From contig NZ_JADBEL010000003.1 in assembly GCF_014873855.1 (NCBI RefSeq), positions 124,001-188,000 on the forward strand: a stretch of DNA of 64,000 nt. The letters are read 5' to 3'. Of the stretch, positions 17,878-27,307 are shown one piece after another. The position numbers were made by a program, and so were the translations under genes. This DNA comes from Sporosarcina limicola (GTDB lineage: Bacteria; Bacillota; Bacilli; Bacillales_A; Planococcaceae). Position 1 is the stretch's first letter. Each line of letters starts with the position of its first letter. The notes beneath the pieces were generated by a model. It was not told where the DNA came from. It saw nothing but the letters and a program-made list of their open reading frames with translations, and ran no database searches.

Positions 17878-19440
17878 TTGTTGATGCAAAATGATTATTT
17901 TGATCTTTTAGTCCAAGGAGAAGAAGTACTTTTACGAACGAAAAAAGTTGGTTTTCCACTTAAGTCGTTCGATCTGGTTACAAGGGACCATCCACGTATA
18001 AAAATCAACTCATTTCCAACGTTAAGGATAGCGCTTACAGAAATAGATAGTGAGCATGTTATCGGTAGTTGGCTTCCACTTATTGAAGTGACTGTCTCAG
18101 CTGACAAGATGAATGCTTATCTGATTATGAATGCATCCCAAAAAGAACTCGATGACAACAAACAGGAGCTTCTCCTTCAGGCCGAAAAAGTGCTTGATGA
18201 AAAAGGAGTCATCTATGGAAGGACGTATTTGGAAGGTGAAATATTCACGCTAGGTGAACCAATGATCGCCGCGACTGGAACACCATCCCAAGAAGGTTCC
18301 GCCGCAATCATTACATACATCGACCTTCCCGAAAAGAAGCCGGTCATCCGTGAAGATGGATCTGCCGATTACTATGAAATGAATTTTGTCACTCCAGTTA
18401 AGGTTGGGGAGTGGCTGGGTGAGAAAATCCCTGCACAATATGGGATTGAGGGATCTGATGTATTTGGAAATAGCCTACCTGCTTTAAAAGGATTAGATGC
18501 AAAGTTGGTTTATGATCGAAAAACGGTGAAAGAGGAAGTGGGAGAGGACAAGATTGTACTTCGTGCCATATATGACGGTGCTTTGGAATTCACAATTGGT
18601 GTTGTCGGTGTCGGAAAACAATTGAACGTGATTGGAGATGTCGGCCCAGAAACTGGTTCGATAACGTTTGACGGTTCTGTGTCGATTTCAGGAACCGTTC
18701 TGGCCGGCTTCTCGGTTGTTGCGACAGGGGACATATCCGTTGAAGGAAAGGAGGGTGTCACGAATGCGAAGCTAATTCAGTCTTCCGCAGGTGATGTCTA
18801 TATAAAAGGCGGTTTCTTTGGTGGTGGATCGTCAATTATTAAAGCTAAAGGGACTATTTTCATTAAGCATGCAAATAATTGTAAAATGTATGGCAAAGAA
18901 GTTCATGTTGGTCTTTATTTACTTGGAACCGATGTCATTTCGGAATGTGTGTTTGTAAATAAAAATAGAGGTAAAATCATCGGTGGTCAAATTGAAGCAC
19001 TTTTCACCATCGAAACTGCATTTGCTGGTAATAGTCATGAGCGGACAACGATTCTTCAAGCGACTGGAATCAAAATGGATTCACTCAATACTAAAATACA
19101 AGATATGGCGAAAGATTTACAGGGACACCAAGGTATCCTTGGGAAGCTGGAGAAACAAGCCTTGGGATTCGAGAAGACAGCAGCAAATTTAACAGGACAC
19201 CAGGCCCGTGTATATGAACAGTTGGTGAAGGAGATTAAGTTGAATAAGGAAACGATTTCAGAACTAAATGCAAAGATTCAACACGATTTAAGAACAAAGA
19301 AAAAAGCGGTTCAAGCTCAAATAAATGTGACAAAGGAAGCATATCCAGGAACGATTATCCAGATTGGGTCCAAAACCTCAACATTGCATAATTCTGCGAA
19401 AGGTATCTTTAAAATCGTCGATGGCGTATTGAATGTCTAG
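17878..19440 (+). CDS. FapA/DUF342 family protein
   Basis: About 520 aa. N-terminal alpha/beta region, then the DUF342/FapA beta-helix (residues about 180-360, repeated GxVxxG turns such as GSITFDGSVSISGTVLAGF) and a C-terminal coiled coil (residues about 400-490). FapA-type proteins are linked to flagellar assembly in some bacteria; no flagellar genes are near here, so the role is open. Starts TTG 17878, TTG 17881 or ATG 17884 all follow AAAGGGTGA. An in-frame extension to 17803 contains a TATAAT box and is unlikely to be coding. Confidence 0.82.
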   Translation: MLMQNDYFDLLVQGEEVLLRTKKVGFPLKSFDLVTRDHPRIKINSFPTLRIALTEIDSEHVIGSWLPLIEVTVSADKMNAYLIMNASQKELDDNKQELLLQAEKVLDEKGVIYGRTYLEGEIFTLGEPMIAATGTPSQEGSAAIITYIDLPEKKPVIREDGSADYYEMNFVTPVKVGEWLGEKIPAQYGIEGSDVFGNSLPALKGLDAKLVYDRKTVKEEVGEDKIVLRAIYDGALEFTIGVVGVGKQLNVIGDVGPETGSITFDGSVSISGTVLAGFSVVATGDISVEGKEGVTNAKLIQSSAGDVYIKGGFFGGGSSIIKAKGTIFIKHANNCKMYGKEVHVGLYLLGTDVISECVFVNKNRGKIIGGQIEALFTIETAFAGNSHERTTILQATGIKMDSLNTKIQDMAKDLQGHQGILGKLEKQALGFEKTAANLTGHQARVYEQLVKEIKLNKETISELNAKIQHDLRTKKKAVQAQINVTKEAYPGTIIQIGSKTSTLHNSAKGIFKIVDGVLNV

Positions 19441-20158
19441 GCCCATGATTTTTGCGCACCGGGGTGCCTCGGGTATTCGATTTGAAAACACAATGGCGGC
19501 ATTCAGGAAAGCATATGAACAAAAGGCGGACGGAATCGAACTAGATATCCAACTAACAGAAGATGGCGTCCCGATGGTTATTCATGATCCCGATCTTTAT
19601 AGGTTGACGGGTATACGGAGATCTATTACGACGATGACGAGTGCTGAATTGGCGGAACTTCGAGTAGGCAGGAAATATTCACGGTTGTTTTTCGGCCATC
19701 GTATTCCGACACTAATTGAGGTTGTGTCGTTTTGCCTAACGCATGACTTAGGACTTAACGTAGAATTGAAAGAGACCGTCTCAGAACGACCCGAATCCAT
19801 CATGCAGATCGTTTCTCTTGCATCTACAATCAAGGATGTTCATATCTCCTCTTTTGATTATCACTTGCTTGAAAAAGTAAAGGAGGCTGATTCTGGTATG
19901 GAAACGGCATACCTACTTCGCAAGAAAAGCATAGATTGGAATCGACTAGAACGGTATTCTTGTGCGGATGGATTCCATCTTCACAAACGATTGTTGAAAG
20001 AGCCTTATCTGAGTAAACTGATTCAAACCAGGAAAAAGATACGGGTATACGGGATGACCGGAAAAGAACCAGTTACCGCCAATCCGCCGGCCTTCATTAA
20101 CGGGTGGATTACTGATTACCCTAATCATTTTCATACAAAAAAGGATCAAGGCATCTAA
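19433..20158 (+). CDS. Glycerophosphodiester phosphodiesterase (YqiK-like)
   Basis: 241 aa GDPD TIM barrel that splits glycerophosphodiesters into glycerol 3-phosphate and an alcohol. Catalytic motifs HRGASG...FENT (start), DGIELDIQLTEDGVPMVIHDP and LNVELKE are present. No signal peptide, so cytoplasmic. Overlaps the 3' end of the FapA gene by 8 bp. In B. subtilis yqiK occupies the same region before bkd. Confidence 0.93.
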   Translation: MSRPMIFAHRGASGIRFENTMAAFRKAYEQKADGIELDIQLTEDGVPMVIHDPDLYRLTGIRRSITTMTSAELAELRVGRKYSRLFFGHRIPTLIEVVSFCLTHDLGLNVELKETVSERPESIMQIVSLASTIKDVHISSFDYHLLEKVKEADSGMETAYLLRKKSIDWNRLERYSCADGFHLHKRLLKEPYLSKLIQTRKKIRVYGMTGKEPVTANPPAFINGWITDYPNHFHTKKDQGI

Positions 20159-20175
20159 ATGCTTTGATCCTCTTT
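20143..20175. terminator. Bidirectional terminator between the GDPD gene and yqzF
   Basis: GGATCAAGGCAT and ATGCTTTGATCC pair with one wobble. On the minus strand the stem runs into TTTTTT, on the plus strand into TCTTTG. The GDPD stop codon lies in the loop. Confidence 0.85.
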
Positions 20176-20178
20176 GTA

Positions 20179-20409
20179 TTACTTGAATCGTTCCTGTACT
20201 TTTCCTTTTCTTCGATCCCGCCGTAATAGAAATCCCGCAAAGAAACCGAGTCCAACAGCAAATAAAATGAAACCGACAAGGAATTGAATCCAGACATAAG
20301 GAAATGGATTAAATAAAATCCCGAATAACGAATCCCGCATCAGTTTAATGCCACCGGCTGCAAAGAGTCCAGGGATGAGAAGGACGATGAATGCCGCAAG
20401 TCGTACCAT
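20179..20409 (-). CDS. DUF2627 small membrane protein (YqzF-like)
   Basis: 76 aa, two hydrophobic helices (LAAFIVLLIPGLFAAGGI and VWIQFLVGFILFAVGLGFFAGFLL) and a Lys/Arg-rich tail. This is the DUF2627 pattern; its neighbourhood next to bkdR is conserved in bacilli. The start at 20409 is chosen because AGGAGTT lies 7 bp upstream. Function unknown. Confidence 0.85.
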   Translation of the reverse strand: MVRLAAFIVLLIPGLFAAGGIKLMRDSLFGILFNPFPYVWIQFLVGFILFAVGLGFFAGFLLRRDRRKGKVQERFK

Positions 20410-20536
20410 GACTAACAACTCCTAACTAAATATTATTTTACCGATAGAACTTTTATTGTCAAGAAGAGTGCAATCGTGTATGATAGTGTTGTTATTGCAA
20501 AAGATTGCATGGTTCGGGAGAGGGGAGTGAATATCC

Positions 20537-22582
20537 TTGCAAAATGTTCTTATTGTCGGGGCGGGAGCAGGCGGATCGATAATACTGGACCTTCTCCAAA
20601 ACCTAGAATTCATGAATGTGAAGGCAATCATAGATACGAACGAACATGCGCCAGGTATTAAACGTGCAAAACAACTAGGCATTGCATACGGAGCAGATTG
20701 GAACAGTTACTTAACTGACAATCTACATATCATTTTTGATGTGTCTGGGAATAAAACGGTATTCGCTGAACTATTGAAAGCCAGACCCGCTCAAACCGTT
20801 CTTATACCCGGCTCCGTGGCGAATCTTCTTGTTAGTCTTCTCAAGGAAAACGGTACATATATTACGCGAATCCATGCAGAGATGCATAAGCAACGGATGA
20901 TTTTCGATTCGATTGAAGAAGGTATGATCGGGATTAACGCGGAAGGGAATGTCGACTTTTTTAATAAGAGTGCCGCTAAGATGACTGGTGTCTCGATTGA
21001 AGAAGCAATTGGTAGACCGGTTACAGCTGTCATCCCGACCACAGAGCTTCCGAATGTATTTAAATCGGGTAAAGTAGAATTGAACCGAGAGCTAGTTCTC
21101 GGCAACGGATTAAAAATCGTTACATCTCGTTTTCCCCTCTTTGATTCTGACGGAAGAAAAGTTGGCGCTTTCGCGGTGTTCAAAGATATTACGGGAGTCG
21201 TTGCGCTCGCTGAAGAAATCACAGATTTAAACAATGTGAAGACCATGCTCGAAGCAATCATTCATTCGAGTGATGATGCAATTTCTGTTGTCGACGACAA
21301 AGGGTACGGAATTCTCGTTAATCCAGCGTATACACGGATTACAGGTCTTTCTAAAGACGAAGTGATTGGGAAGCCTGCAAATGCGGATATTAATGAAGGT
21401 GAAAGTATTCATATGAAAGTGCTTCAGTCGAAAAAGCCGGTTCGGGGTGTAAATATGCGCATCGGTGAAAATAATCGCGAAGTCATCGTCAACGTTGCAC
21501 CCATTATTGTTGATCAGCAAATGAGGGGTAGTGTCGGCGTCATTCACGATATAACTGAAATGCGGAGTTTGATGAAAGAACTCGACCAAGCCCGCACGAT
21601 TATCCGAGAACTTGAATCGACATACACATTTGATGACATTTTCGGCGGTTCTCCTGATATGGAAATTTCAATAGAGCAGGCAAAGCTTGCGGCCAAATCA
21701 GCTGTTCCGGTTCTACTTCGTGGGGAAATCGGAACGGGTAAAGAACTTTTTGCACATGCCATTCATAGTAGCAGTGAAAGACGGTTTAATAAGTTTATCC
21801 GGGTGAATTGTGCTACGATGCAGTCCGATGCATTGGAATCCGAGCTGTTCGGACTTGAGCCGGATGTTTCGCAAAACAATTATGCAGAAGTGGTTCAAGG
21901 CCTGTTCGAACAATCGGAGCAAGGCACATTATTTCTAGACGAAGTTGCTGAACTACCCTATGCAGTTCAAAAGAGATTACTCACATATTTACAGAACGGA
22001 ATGATCTGCAGGAATGGTGGAAAACAATCTATCAAATTGTCCGTCCGTATTATTGCAGCTACTTCAAAGAATTTGGAAAAGGCAATGCATAATGGAACTT
22101 TCAATGAAGAGCTTTATTATGTCCTGAGCCGGATTACGATTCATATTGCACCGCTCCGTTCACGAAAAAAAGACATTCCTTTGATTGTTGGACATCTTCT
22201 AGTGAAGTTAAATCAGGAATTCGGCATGACGATTGAGAAAATCACGGTACAGGCCCAGGAAAGGCTGAAGCAATATGATTGGCCGGGGAATGTGCGGGAA
22301 CTCGAAAATGTTCTTAGTCGTGCAATGATTTATATGGAATCCGGAGAAGTTGTGATCGGATTGGAAGATGTGGTTAAATCCCTTTCATCTAGGGAAAACA
22401 AAATCGACAAACAGCTACTTCCAGAAAAAAGCACGCTGACATCCATTATGGATGATTACGAAAAAACGATTCTTGAAACGGCCCTCGCTGAAAACGATGG
22501 CAACAAATCACTGACAGCAAGCCGACTTGGCATTTCGCTTCGTTCCCTTTATTATAAACTTGAGAAATTCAACCTTGTTTAA
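20537..22582 (+). CDS. bkdR: BkdR-type AAA+ regulator of the bkd operon lacking the GAFTGA loop
   Basis: 681 aa. N-terminal Rossmann-like region (VLIVGAGAGGS), two PAS domains (about 120-220 and 230-340), AAA+ domain (Walker A RGEIGTGKE, Walker B GTLFLDEVAELP, WPGNVRELENVLSRA) and a C-terminal Fis helix-turn-helix (NKSLTASRLGISLRSLYYKL). In B. subtilis BkdR activates the sigma-54 (SigL) bkd promoter. Oddity: after the conserved ELFG the sigma-54 contact motif GAFTGA is replaced by LEPDVSQNNYAEVV. TTG start behind GGGGAGTGA. See finding. Confidence 0.92.
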   Translation: MQNVLIVGAGAGGSIILDLLQNLEFMNVKAIIDTNEHAPGIKRAKQLGIAYGADWNSYLTDNLHIIFDVSGNKTVFAELLKARPAQTVLIPGSVANLLVSLLKENGTYITRIHAEMHKQRMIFDSIEEGMIGINAEGNVDFFNKSAAKMTGVSIEEAIGRPVTAVIPTTELPNVFKSGKVELNRELVLGNGLKIVTSRFPLFDSDGRKVGAFAVFKDITGVVALAEEITDLNNVKTMLEAIIHSSDDAISVVDDKGYGILVNPAYTRITGLSKDEVIGKPANADINEGESIHMKVLQSKKPVRGVNMRIGENNREVIVNVAPIIVDQQMRGSVGVIHDITEMRSLMKELDQARTIIRELESTYTFDDIFGGSPDMEISIEQAKLAAKSAVPVLLRGEIGTGKELFAHAIHSSSERRFNKFIRVNCATMQSDALESELFGLEPDVSQNNYAEVVQGLFEQSEQGTLFLDEVAELPYAVQKRLLTYLQNGMICRNGGKQSIKLSVRIIAATSKNLEKAMHNGTFNEELYYVLSRITIHIAPLRSRKKDIPLIVGHLLVKLNQEFGMTIEKITVQAQERLKQYDWPGNVRELENVLSRAMIYMESGEVVIGLEDVVKSLSSRENKIDKQLLPEKSTLTSIMDDYEKTILETALAENDGNKSLTASRLGISLRSLYYKLEKFNLV

Positions 22583-22601
22583 CTTCATTCAGCAAAGATA
22601 G

Positions 22602-22649
22602 TTGGAATGAGTAGGGTTGTATTTTATAGCGTTTGTGAAAGCGGTTTCA
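22602..22649 (+). promoter_or_regulatory. Sigma-A-type promoter with CcpA cre box upstream of bcd
   Basis: TTGGAA (22602-22607), 17 bp, TATAGC (22625-22630). The near-perfect palindrome TGAAAGCGGTTTCA (22636-22649) matches the cre consensus and overlaps the expected start point, a position that suits CcpA repression. No -24/-12 element (TGGCAC...TTGC) was found between bkdR and bcd. Confidence 0.65.
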
Positions 22650-22697
22650 AGTTAGTGGATACTGAAAATAGAACACAACCTCAGGAGGAATACACAA

Positions 22698-23792
22698 ATG
22701 GAATTATTTAAATATATGGAAGCACATGATTATGAGCAGCTTGTTATTTGTCAAGACAAAGCATCAGGATTAAAAGCGATTATTGCAATCCATGACACAA
22801 CGCTTGGACCGGCACTTGGGGGAACACGTATGTGGACGTATGCGAGTGAAGAAGAAGCAATCGAAGACGCTCTTCGTCTGGCACGTGGTATGACTTACAA
22901 AAATGCAGCAGCTGGCTTAAATCTTGGCGGTGGTAAAACGGTCATTATCGGTGATCCACGGAAAGACAAAAACGATGAAATGTTCCGCGCTTTTGGTCGC
23001 TTTATCGAAGGATTGAACGGTCGTTACATCACAGCTGAAGATGTTGGGACAACAGAAGCGGATATGGACTTGATTCACCTTGAAACAGATTACGTTACAG
23101 GCGTATCAGCAGAATTTGGTTCGTCAGGTAACCCATCTCCTGTTACTGCTTTTGGTGTCTATAAAGGCATGAAAGCGGCTGCGAAAGAAGCGTTTGGTGA
23201 CGATTCGCTTACGGGTAAAACGATTGCGGTACAAGGTGTCGGTAATGTTGCGTACACACTATGTGAGTATCTACATGAAGAAGGCGCAAAACTGATTGTG
23301 ACAGATATCAATGAAGAAGCCGTACAGCGTGCAGTCGATGCATTCGGCGCAACAGCAGTCGGTATTAATGACATCTACTCTCAGGAAGCGGATATTTTCG
23401 CGCCATGTGCACTCGGTGCAGTCATCAATGACGAGACGATTCCACAGTTGAAAGTAAAAGTCATTGCAGGTTCGGCAAACAATCAATTGAAAGATCCAAT
23501 TCACGGTGATAAAATTCACGCAATGGGCATCGCTTATGCACCGGATTATGTCATTAACTCGGGCGGCGTTATCAATGTGGCTGATGAACTCGATGGTTAT
23601 AACCGTGAACGTGCGTTAAAACGCGTTGCAGGTATCTACGAGACAATCGAAAAGATTTTCGCAATCTCAAAAAGAGATCAGATTCCAACGTATGTTGCAG
23701 CCGATCGCTTAGCTGAAGAGCGCATTGCGCGCGTGGCGAAATCACGTAACATGTTCTTGCAAAACGAAAAAAGTGTCCTTTCAAGACGCTAA
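22698..23792 (+). CDS. bcd: Leucine dehydrogenase
   Basis: 364 aa NAD-dependent enzyme that deaminates Leu, Val and Ile to branched 2-keto acids, the substrates of the downstream complex. Glu/Leu/Phe/Val dehydrogenase family: GPALGGTR, the catalytic Lys in LGGGKTVI and the Rossmann motif [11 protein letters not shown] are present. AGGAGG ribosome binding site. In B. subtilis ptb precedes and buk follows bcd; both are absent here. Confidence 0.96.
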   Translation: MELFKYMEAHDYEQLVICQDKASGLKAIIAIHDTTLGPALGGTRMWTYASEEEAIEDALRLARGMTYKNAAAGLNLGGGKTVIIGDPRKDKNDEMFRAFGRFIEGLNGRYITAEDVGTTEADMDLIHLETDYVTGVSAEFGSSGNPSPVTAFGVYKGMKAAAKEAFGDDSLTGKTIAVQGVGNVAYTLCEYLHEEGAKLIVTDINEEAVQRAVDAFGATAVGINDIYSQEADIFAPCALGAVINDETIPQLKVKVIAGSANNQLKDPIHGDKIHAMGIAYAPDYVINSGGVINVADELDGYNRERALKRVAGIYETIEKIFAISKRDQIPTYVAADRLAEERIARVAKSRNMFLQNEKSVLSRR

Positions 23793-23846
23793 GACGGACT
23801 AGTAGAAACGTCTATTAAGTTAATGTAGCGGAAGGAGGCCATTGAT

Positions 23847-25274
23847 ATGGCTCGAGAATATGATGTAGTTATTTTGGGGGGCGGAACAGGCGGCTATGTC
23901 GCTGCAATCCGCGCTGCCCAATTGGGACTTAAAACAGCGCTTGTCGAAAAAGGAAAACTCGGGGGTACCTGTTTACATAAAGGATGTATTCCAAGTAAAG
24001 CGCTATTGAAAAGTGCGGAAGTATTCGATACAGCGAAAAACCAAGCAGCGGACTTCGGTGTGGTCACGAAGGAAGTAACACTCGATTTCAGCCGCGTACA
24101 GGCACGCAAAGAAGGAATCGTTAAACAGCTTCACACTGGTGTTACCGCACTTATGAAAAAAGGAAAAATCGATGTTTTTGAGGGACTAGGAAGAATGTTG
24201 GGGCCTTCAATTTTTTCTCCAATGCCCGGGACGATTTCTGTTGAAATGAACAACGGCGACGAAAACGAAATGCTTATTTTGAAAAACTTAATCATTGCGA
24301 CGGGTTCTAGGCCACGTACGTTACCAGGGTTAGCCATTGATGAAGAGCAAATCATGTCTTCTGATGGTGCATTGTCTATGGAAACGCTCCCAAAATCGAT
24401 ACTTATCGTTGGTGGCGGCGTTATCGGAATCGAATGGGCTTCTATGCTCAATGATTTTGGTGTAGAAGTGACTGTGCTTGAATATGCGGATCGCATTATT
24501 CCAACCGAAGACGAAGATATTTCAAAAGAAATGAAAAAACTGTTAACTAAAAAAGGAATCACCTTTGCAACAAGTGCAAAAGTTCTTCCAGAAACACTTG
24601 TCAAAACCGATGATTCTGTCGCAATCTCCGCTGAAATGAACGGTGAAACAATAGCGTTTACTGCCGAAAAAATGCTTGTATCTGTAGGTCGCCAAGCAAA
24701 TGTCGAAGGAATTGGCATGGATAATACAGAAATTGAAATCGACAACGGTTACATCAAGGCAAGACCCACGTTTCAGACGAAAGAACATCATATCTATGCA
24801 ATTGGTGACGTCATTGGTGGGCTTCAACTCGCACATGTTGCGTCCCATGAAGGAATTGCAGCTGTCGAACACATCATGGGCATGAAAAATGAGCCGATGG
24901 ATTATACTAAAATTTCACGTTGTATTTACTCGAACCCAGAAGCCTCGAGTGTTGGCATTACTGAAAAGCAAGCGAAAGAGCAAGGATTTGACGTTAAAGT
25001 TGGAAAATTTCCGTTTATGGCAATCGGTAAGGCATTGGTCAACGGAAATTCAGATGGCTTTGTGAAAATCGTTGCGGATCAGAAGACGAATGACATTTTA
25101 GGAGTCCATATGATTGGCGCACATGTTACGGATTTGATTTCAGAAGCCGGGCTTGCAATGGTACTGGACGCAACGCCATGGGAAGTGGCAAGCACGATTC
25201 ATCCACATCCATCCTTATCTGAGGTAATGGGCGAAGCGGCACTCGCAGTCGATGGTAACGCAATCCATATGTAA
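23847..25274 (+). CDS. lpdV: Dihydrolipoyl dehydrogenase (E3) of branched-chain keto acid dehydrogenase
   Basis: 475 aa flavoprotein. FAD motif VILGGGTGGYVAA, redox disulfide GGTCLHKGCIPSK, NAD motif IVGGGVIGIEWA, and the C-terminal His-Glu pair in HPHPSLSE. Re-oxidises the lipoyl group on BkdB. GGAGG precedes the ATG. Second gene of the bkd operon. Confidence 0.96.
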   Translation: MAREYDVVILGGGTGGYVAAIRAAQLGLKTALVEKGKLGGTCLHKGCIPSKALLKSAEVFDTAKNQAADFGVVTKEVTLDFSRVQARKEGIVKQLHTGVTALMKKGKIDVFEGLGRMLGPSIFSPMPGTISVEMNNGDENEMLILKNLIIATGSRPRTLPGLAIDEEQIMSSDGALSMETLPKSILIVGGGVIGIEWASMLNDFGVEVTVLEYADRIIPTEDEDISKEMKKLLTKKGITFATSAKVLPETLVKTDDSVAISAEMNGETIAFTAEKMLVSVGRQANVEGIGMDNTEIEIDNGYIKARPTFQTKEHHIYAIGDVIGGLQLAHVASHEGIAAVEHIMGMKNEPMDYTKISRCIYSNPEASSVGITEKQAKEQGFDVKVGKFPFMAIGKALVNGNSDGFVKIVADQKTNDILGVHMIGAHVTDLISEAGLAMVLDATPWEVASTIHPHPSLSEVMGEAALAVDGNAIHM

Positions 25275-25290
25275 GAGGGGGATGTTTTAA

Positions 25291-26298
25291 ATGGCAAAGA
25301 ATCGTCATGAAGAACTCGGTTTAACGAATGAAGATGTATTGCATATTTTTGAAACGATGCTGATGGCTCGCCGAATTGACGAGCGTATGTGGCTATTGAA
25401 CCGCGCTGGGAAGATTCCGTTCGTTATTTCATGTCAAGGGCAGGAAGCGGCACAAGTAGGAGCAGCTTACGCACTTGATAATGGTAAGGATTGGATTGCA
25501 CCCTACTATCGTGATATGGGTGTTGTCCTGCATTTCGGCATGACTGCCAAGGATTTAATGCTTTCTGCTTTTGCGAAAGCGGAAGATCCAAACTCAGGTG
25601 GTCGACAAATGCCGGGTCATTTCGGGCAACGTAAAAATCGAATCATAACGGGTTCGTCACCTGTTACAACTCAACTTCCGCACGCAGTAGGTGTTGCACT
25701 TGCGGCGAAAATGAATAAAGAAGACTTCATAACATTTGTTACGCTTGGTGAGGGTTCATCCAACCAGGGAGATTTCCACGAAGGCATGAACTTCGCTGGC
25801 GTCCATAAACTGCCAACGGTTATTATGGTTGAAAATAATAAATATGCAATTTCTGTCCCGATTGAAAAGCAACTTGCTTGTGTAAATGTTTCTGACCGTG
25901 CAATCGGTTACGGGATGCCGGGGGTTACTGTGGATGGAACAGATCCACTTGAAGTCTATAAAGTTGTTAAGGAAGCTGCGGATCGTGCACGTCGTGGGGA
26001 AGGGCCAAGTCTTGTTGAGACAATTTGTTACCGCCTAACAGCACACTCATCGGATGATGATCAACGTCAATACCGTGATTCGGAAGAACTTGAAAAAGAA
26101 AAAAAATCAGATCCGATTCCGAAGTTTGCGATTTATTTAAAAGAAGTCGGTATACTAACTGAGGAAATCGAAAAAGAAATGGAAGAACGGATCATGAAGG
26201 AAGTAAATGAAGCGACTGACTATGCGGAAAACGCTGCTTACGCTGAACCTGAATCTGCACTACTCCACGTCTATGCTGAGAAAGGGGGGAACGAATAA
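25291..26298 (+). CDS. bkdAA: Branched-chain 2-oxoacid dehydrogenase E1 alpha
   Basis: 335 aa TPP-dependent subunit. SCQGQEAAQVGAA, the TPP/Mg motif GEGSSNQGDFHEGMNFA...ENNKYAIS and the phosphorylation-loop-like RLTAHSSDDDQ segment typical of branched-chain E1 alpha. Works with BkdAB, whose ATG shares one base with this stop codon. Confidence 0.96.
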   Translation: MAKNRHEELGLTNEDVLHIFETMLMARRIDERMWLLNRAGKIPFVISCQGQEAAQVGAAYALDNGKDWIAPYYRDMGVVLHFGMTAKDLMLSAFAKAEDPNSGGRQMPGHFGQRKNRIITGSSPVTTQLPHAVGVALAAKMNKEDFITFVTLGEGSSNQGDFHEGMNFAGVHKLPTVIMVENNKYAISVPIEKQLACVNVSDRAIGYGMPGVTVDGTDPLEVYKVVKEAADRARRGEGPSLVETICYRLTAHSSDDDQRQYRDSEELEKEKKSDPIPKFAIYLKEVGILTEEIEKEMEERIMKEVNEATDYAENAAYAEPESALLHVYAEKGGNE

Positions 26299-27281
26299 TG
26301 GCTGTAATGTCTTATATCGATGCAATCACACTTGCAATGAAAGAAGAGATGGAACGGGATGACCGTGTATTCGTTCTCGGGGAAGATGTTGGGCGTAAAG
26401 GCGGCGTTTTCAAGGCAACAACGGGGCTTTACGACCAGTTCGGAGAATACCGTTCATTAGATACACCACTTGCTGAATCTGCAATTGCAGGTGTCGCCAT
26501 TGGTGCGGCTATGTACGGCATGCGTCCAATCGCTGAAATGCAATTTGCTGATTTCATCATGCCGGCAGTAAACCAAATCGTATCGGAAGCGGCAAAAATC
26601 CGTTACCGTTCAAATAATGATTATTCATGTCCAATCGTCATTCGTGCACCATTCGGCGGCGGCGTCCACGGCGCACTCTACCATTCACAATCTGTAGAAT
26701 CAATGTTTGCGAGCACACCTGGATTAAAAATCGTCATTCCTTCAACACCATACGACGCAAAAGGACTTCTAAAAGCGGCTATCCGCGATGAAGATCCCGT
26801 GCTGTTTTTCGAACATAAACGAGCTTATCGACTTATCAAAGGTGAAGTACCGACAGATGATTACGTACTTCCAATCGGCAAAGCGGATGTCAAACGCGAA
26901 GGTAATGATATTACAATCATCACCTACGGATTATGTGTCCACTTTGCTTTGCAAGCAGCTGAACGTCTTGCAGAAGATGGGATTTCAGCACATATCCTAG
27001 ATCTTCGTACGGTCTATCCGCTTGATAAAGAAGCCATCATTGAATCGGCTTCAAAAACAGGAAAGGTTCTTCTTGTCACAGAAGATAACAAAGAAGGAAG
27101 CATCATGAGTGAAGTTGCAGCAATAATCGCTGAGAACTGTCTCTTCGAACTTGATGCACCTGTTATGCGCCTCGCAGGACCTGATATTCCTGCAATGCCA
27201 TACGCACCGACAATGGAGAAGTTCTTCATGGTCAATCCAGATAAAGTCGAAAAAGCGGCACGTGAACTAGCTGAATTTTAA
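26298..27281 (+). CDS. bkdAB: Branched-chain 2-oxoacid dehydrogenase E1 beta
   Basis: 327 aa. Transketolase-like beta subunit (FVLGEDVGRKGGVF; RIRAPFGGG-like patch IRAPFGGGVHG; LDLRTVYPLD). Forms the E1 heterotetramer with BkdAA that decarboxylates the 2-keto acid and acylates the lipoyl domain. A one-base overlap with bkdAA ensures coupling. Confidence 0.96.
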   Translation: MAVMSYIDAITLAMKEEMERDDRVFVLGEDVGRKGGVFKATTGLYDQFGEYRSLDTPLAESAIAGVAIGAAMYGMRPIAEMQFADFIMPAVNQIVSEAAKIRYRSNNDYSCPIVIRAPFGGGVHGALYHSQSVESMFASTPGLKIVIPSTPYDAKGLLKAAIRDEDPVLFFEHKRAYRLIKGEVPTDDYVLPIGKADVKREGNDITIITYGLCVHFALQAAERLAEDGISAHILDLRTVYPLDKEAIIESASKTGKVLLVTEDNKEGSIMSEVAAIIAENCLFELDAPVMRLAGPDIPAMPYAPTMEKFFMVNPDKVEKAARELAEF

Positions 27282-27307
27282 TTTGATTCGGAATGGGGGT
27301 TAGCCAA

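Noticed and set aside
24131-24745. Long minus-strand open frame inside lpdV
   Set aside because: An antisense shadow of a well-supported gene; Ser/Ile-rich composition and no ribosome binding site or family pattern.
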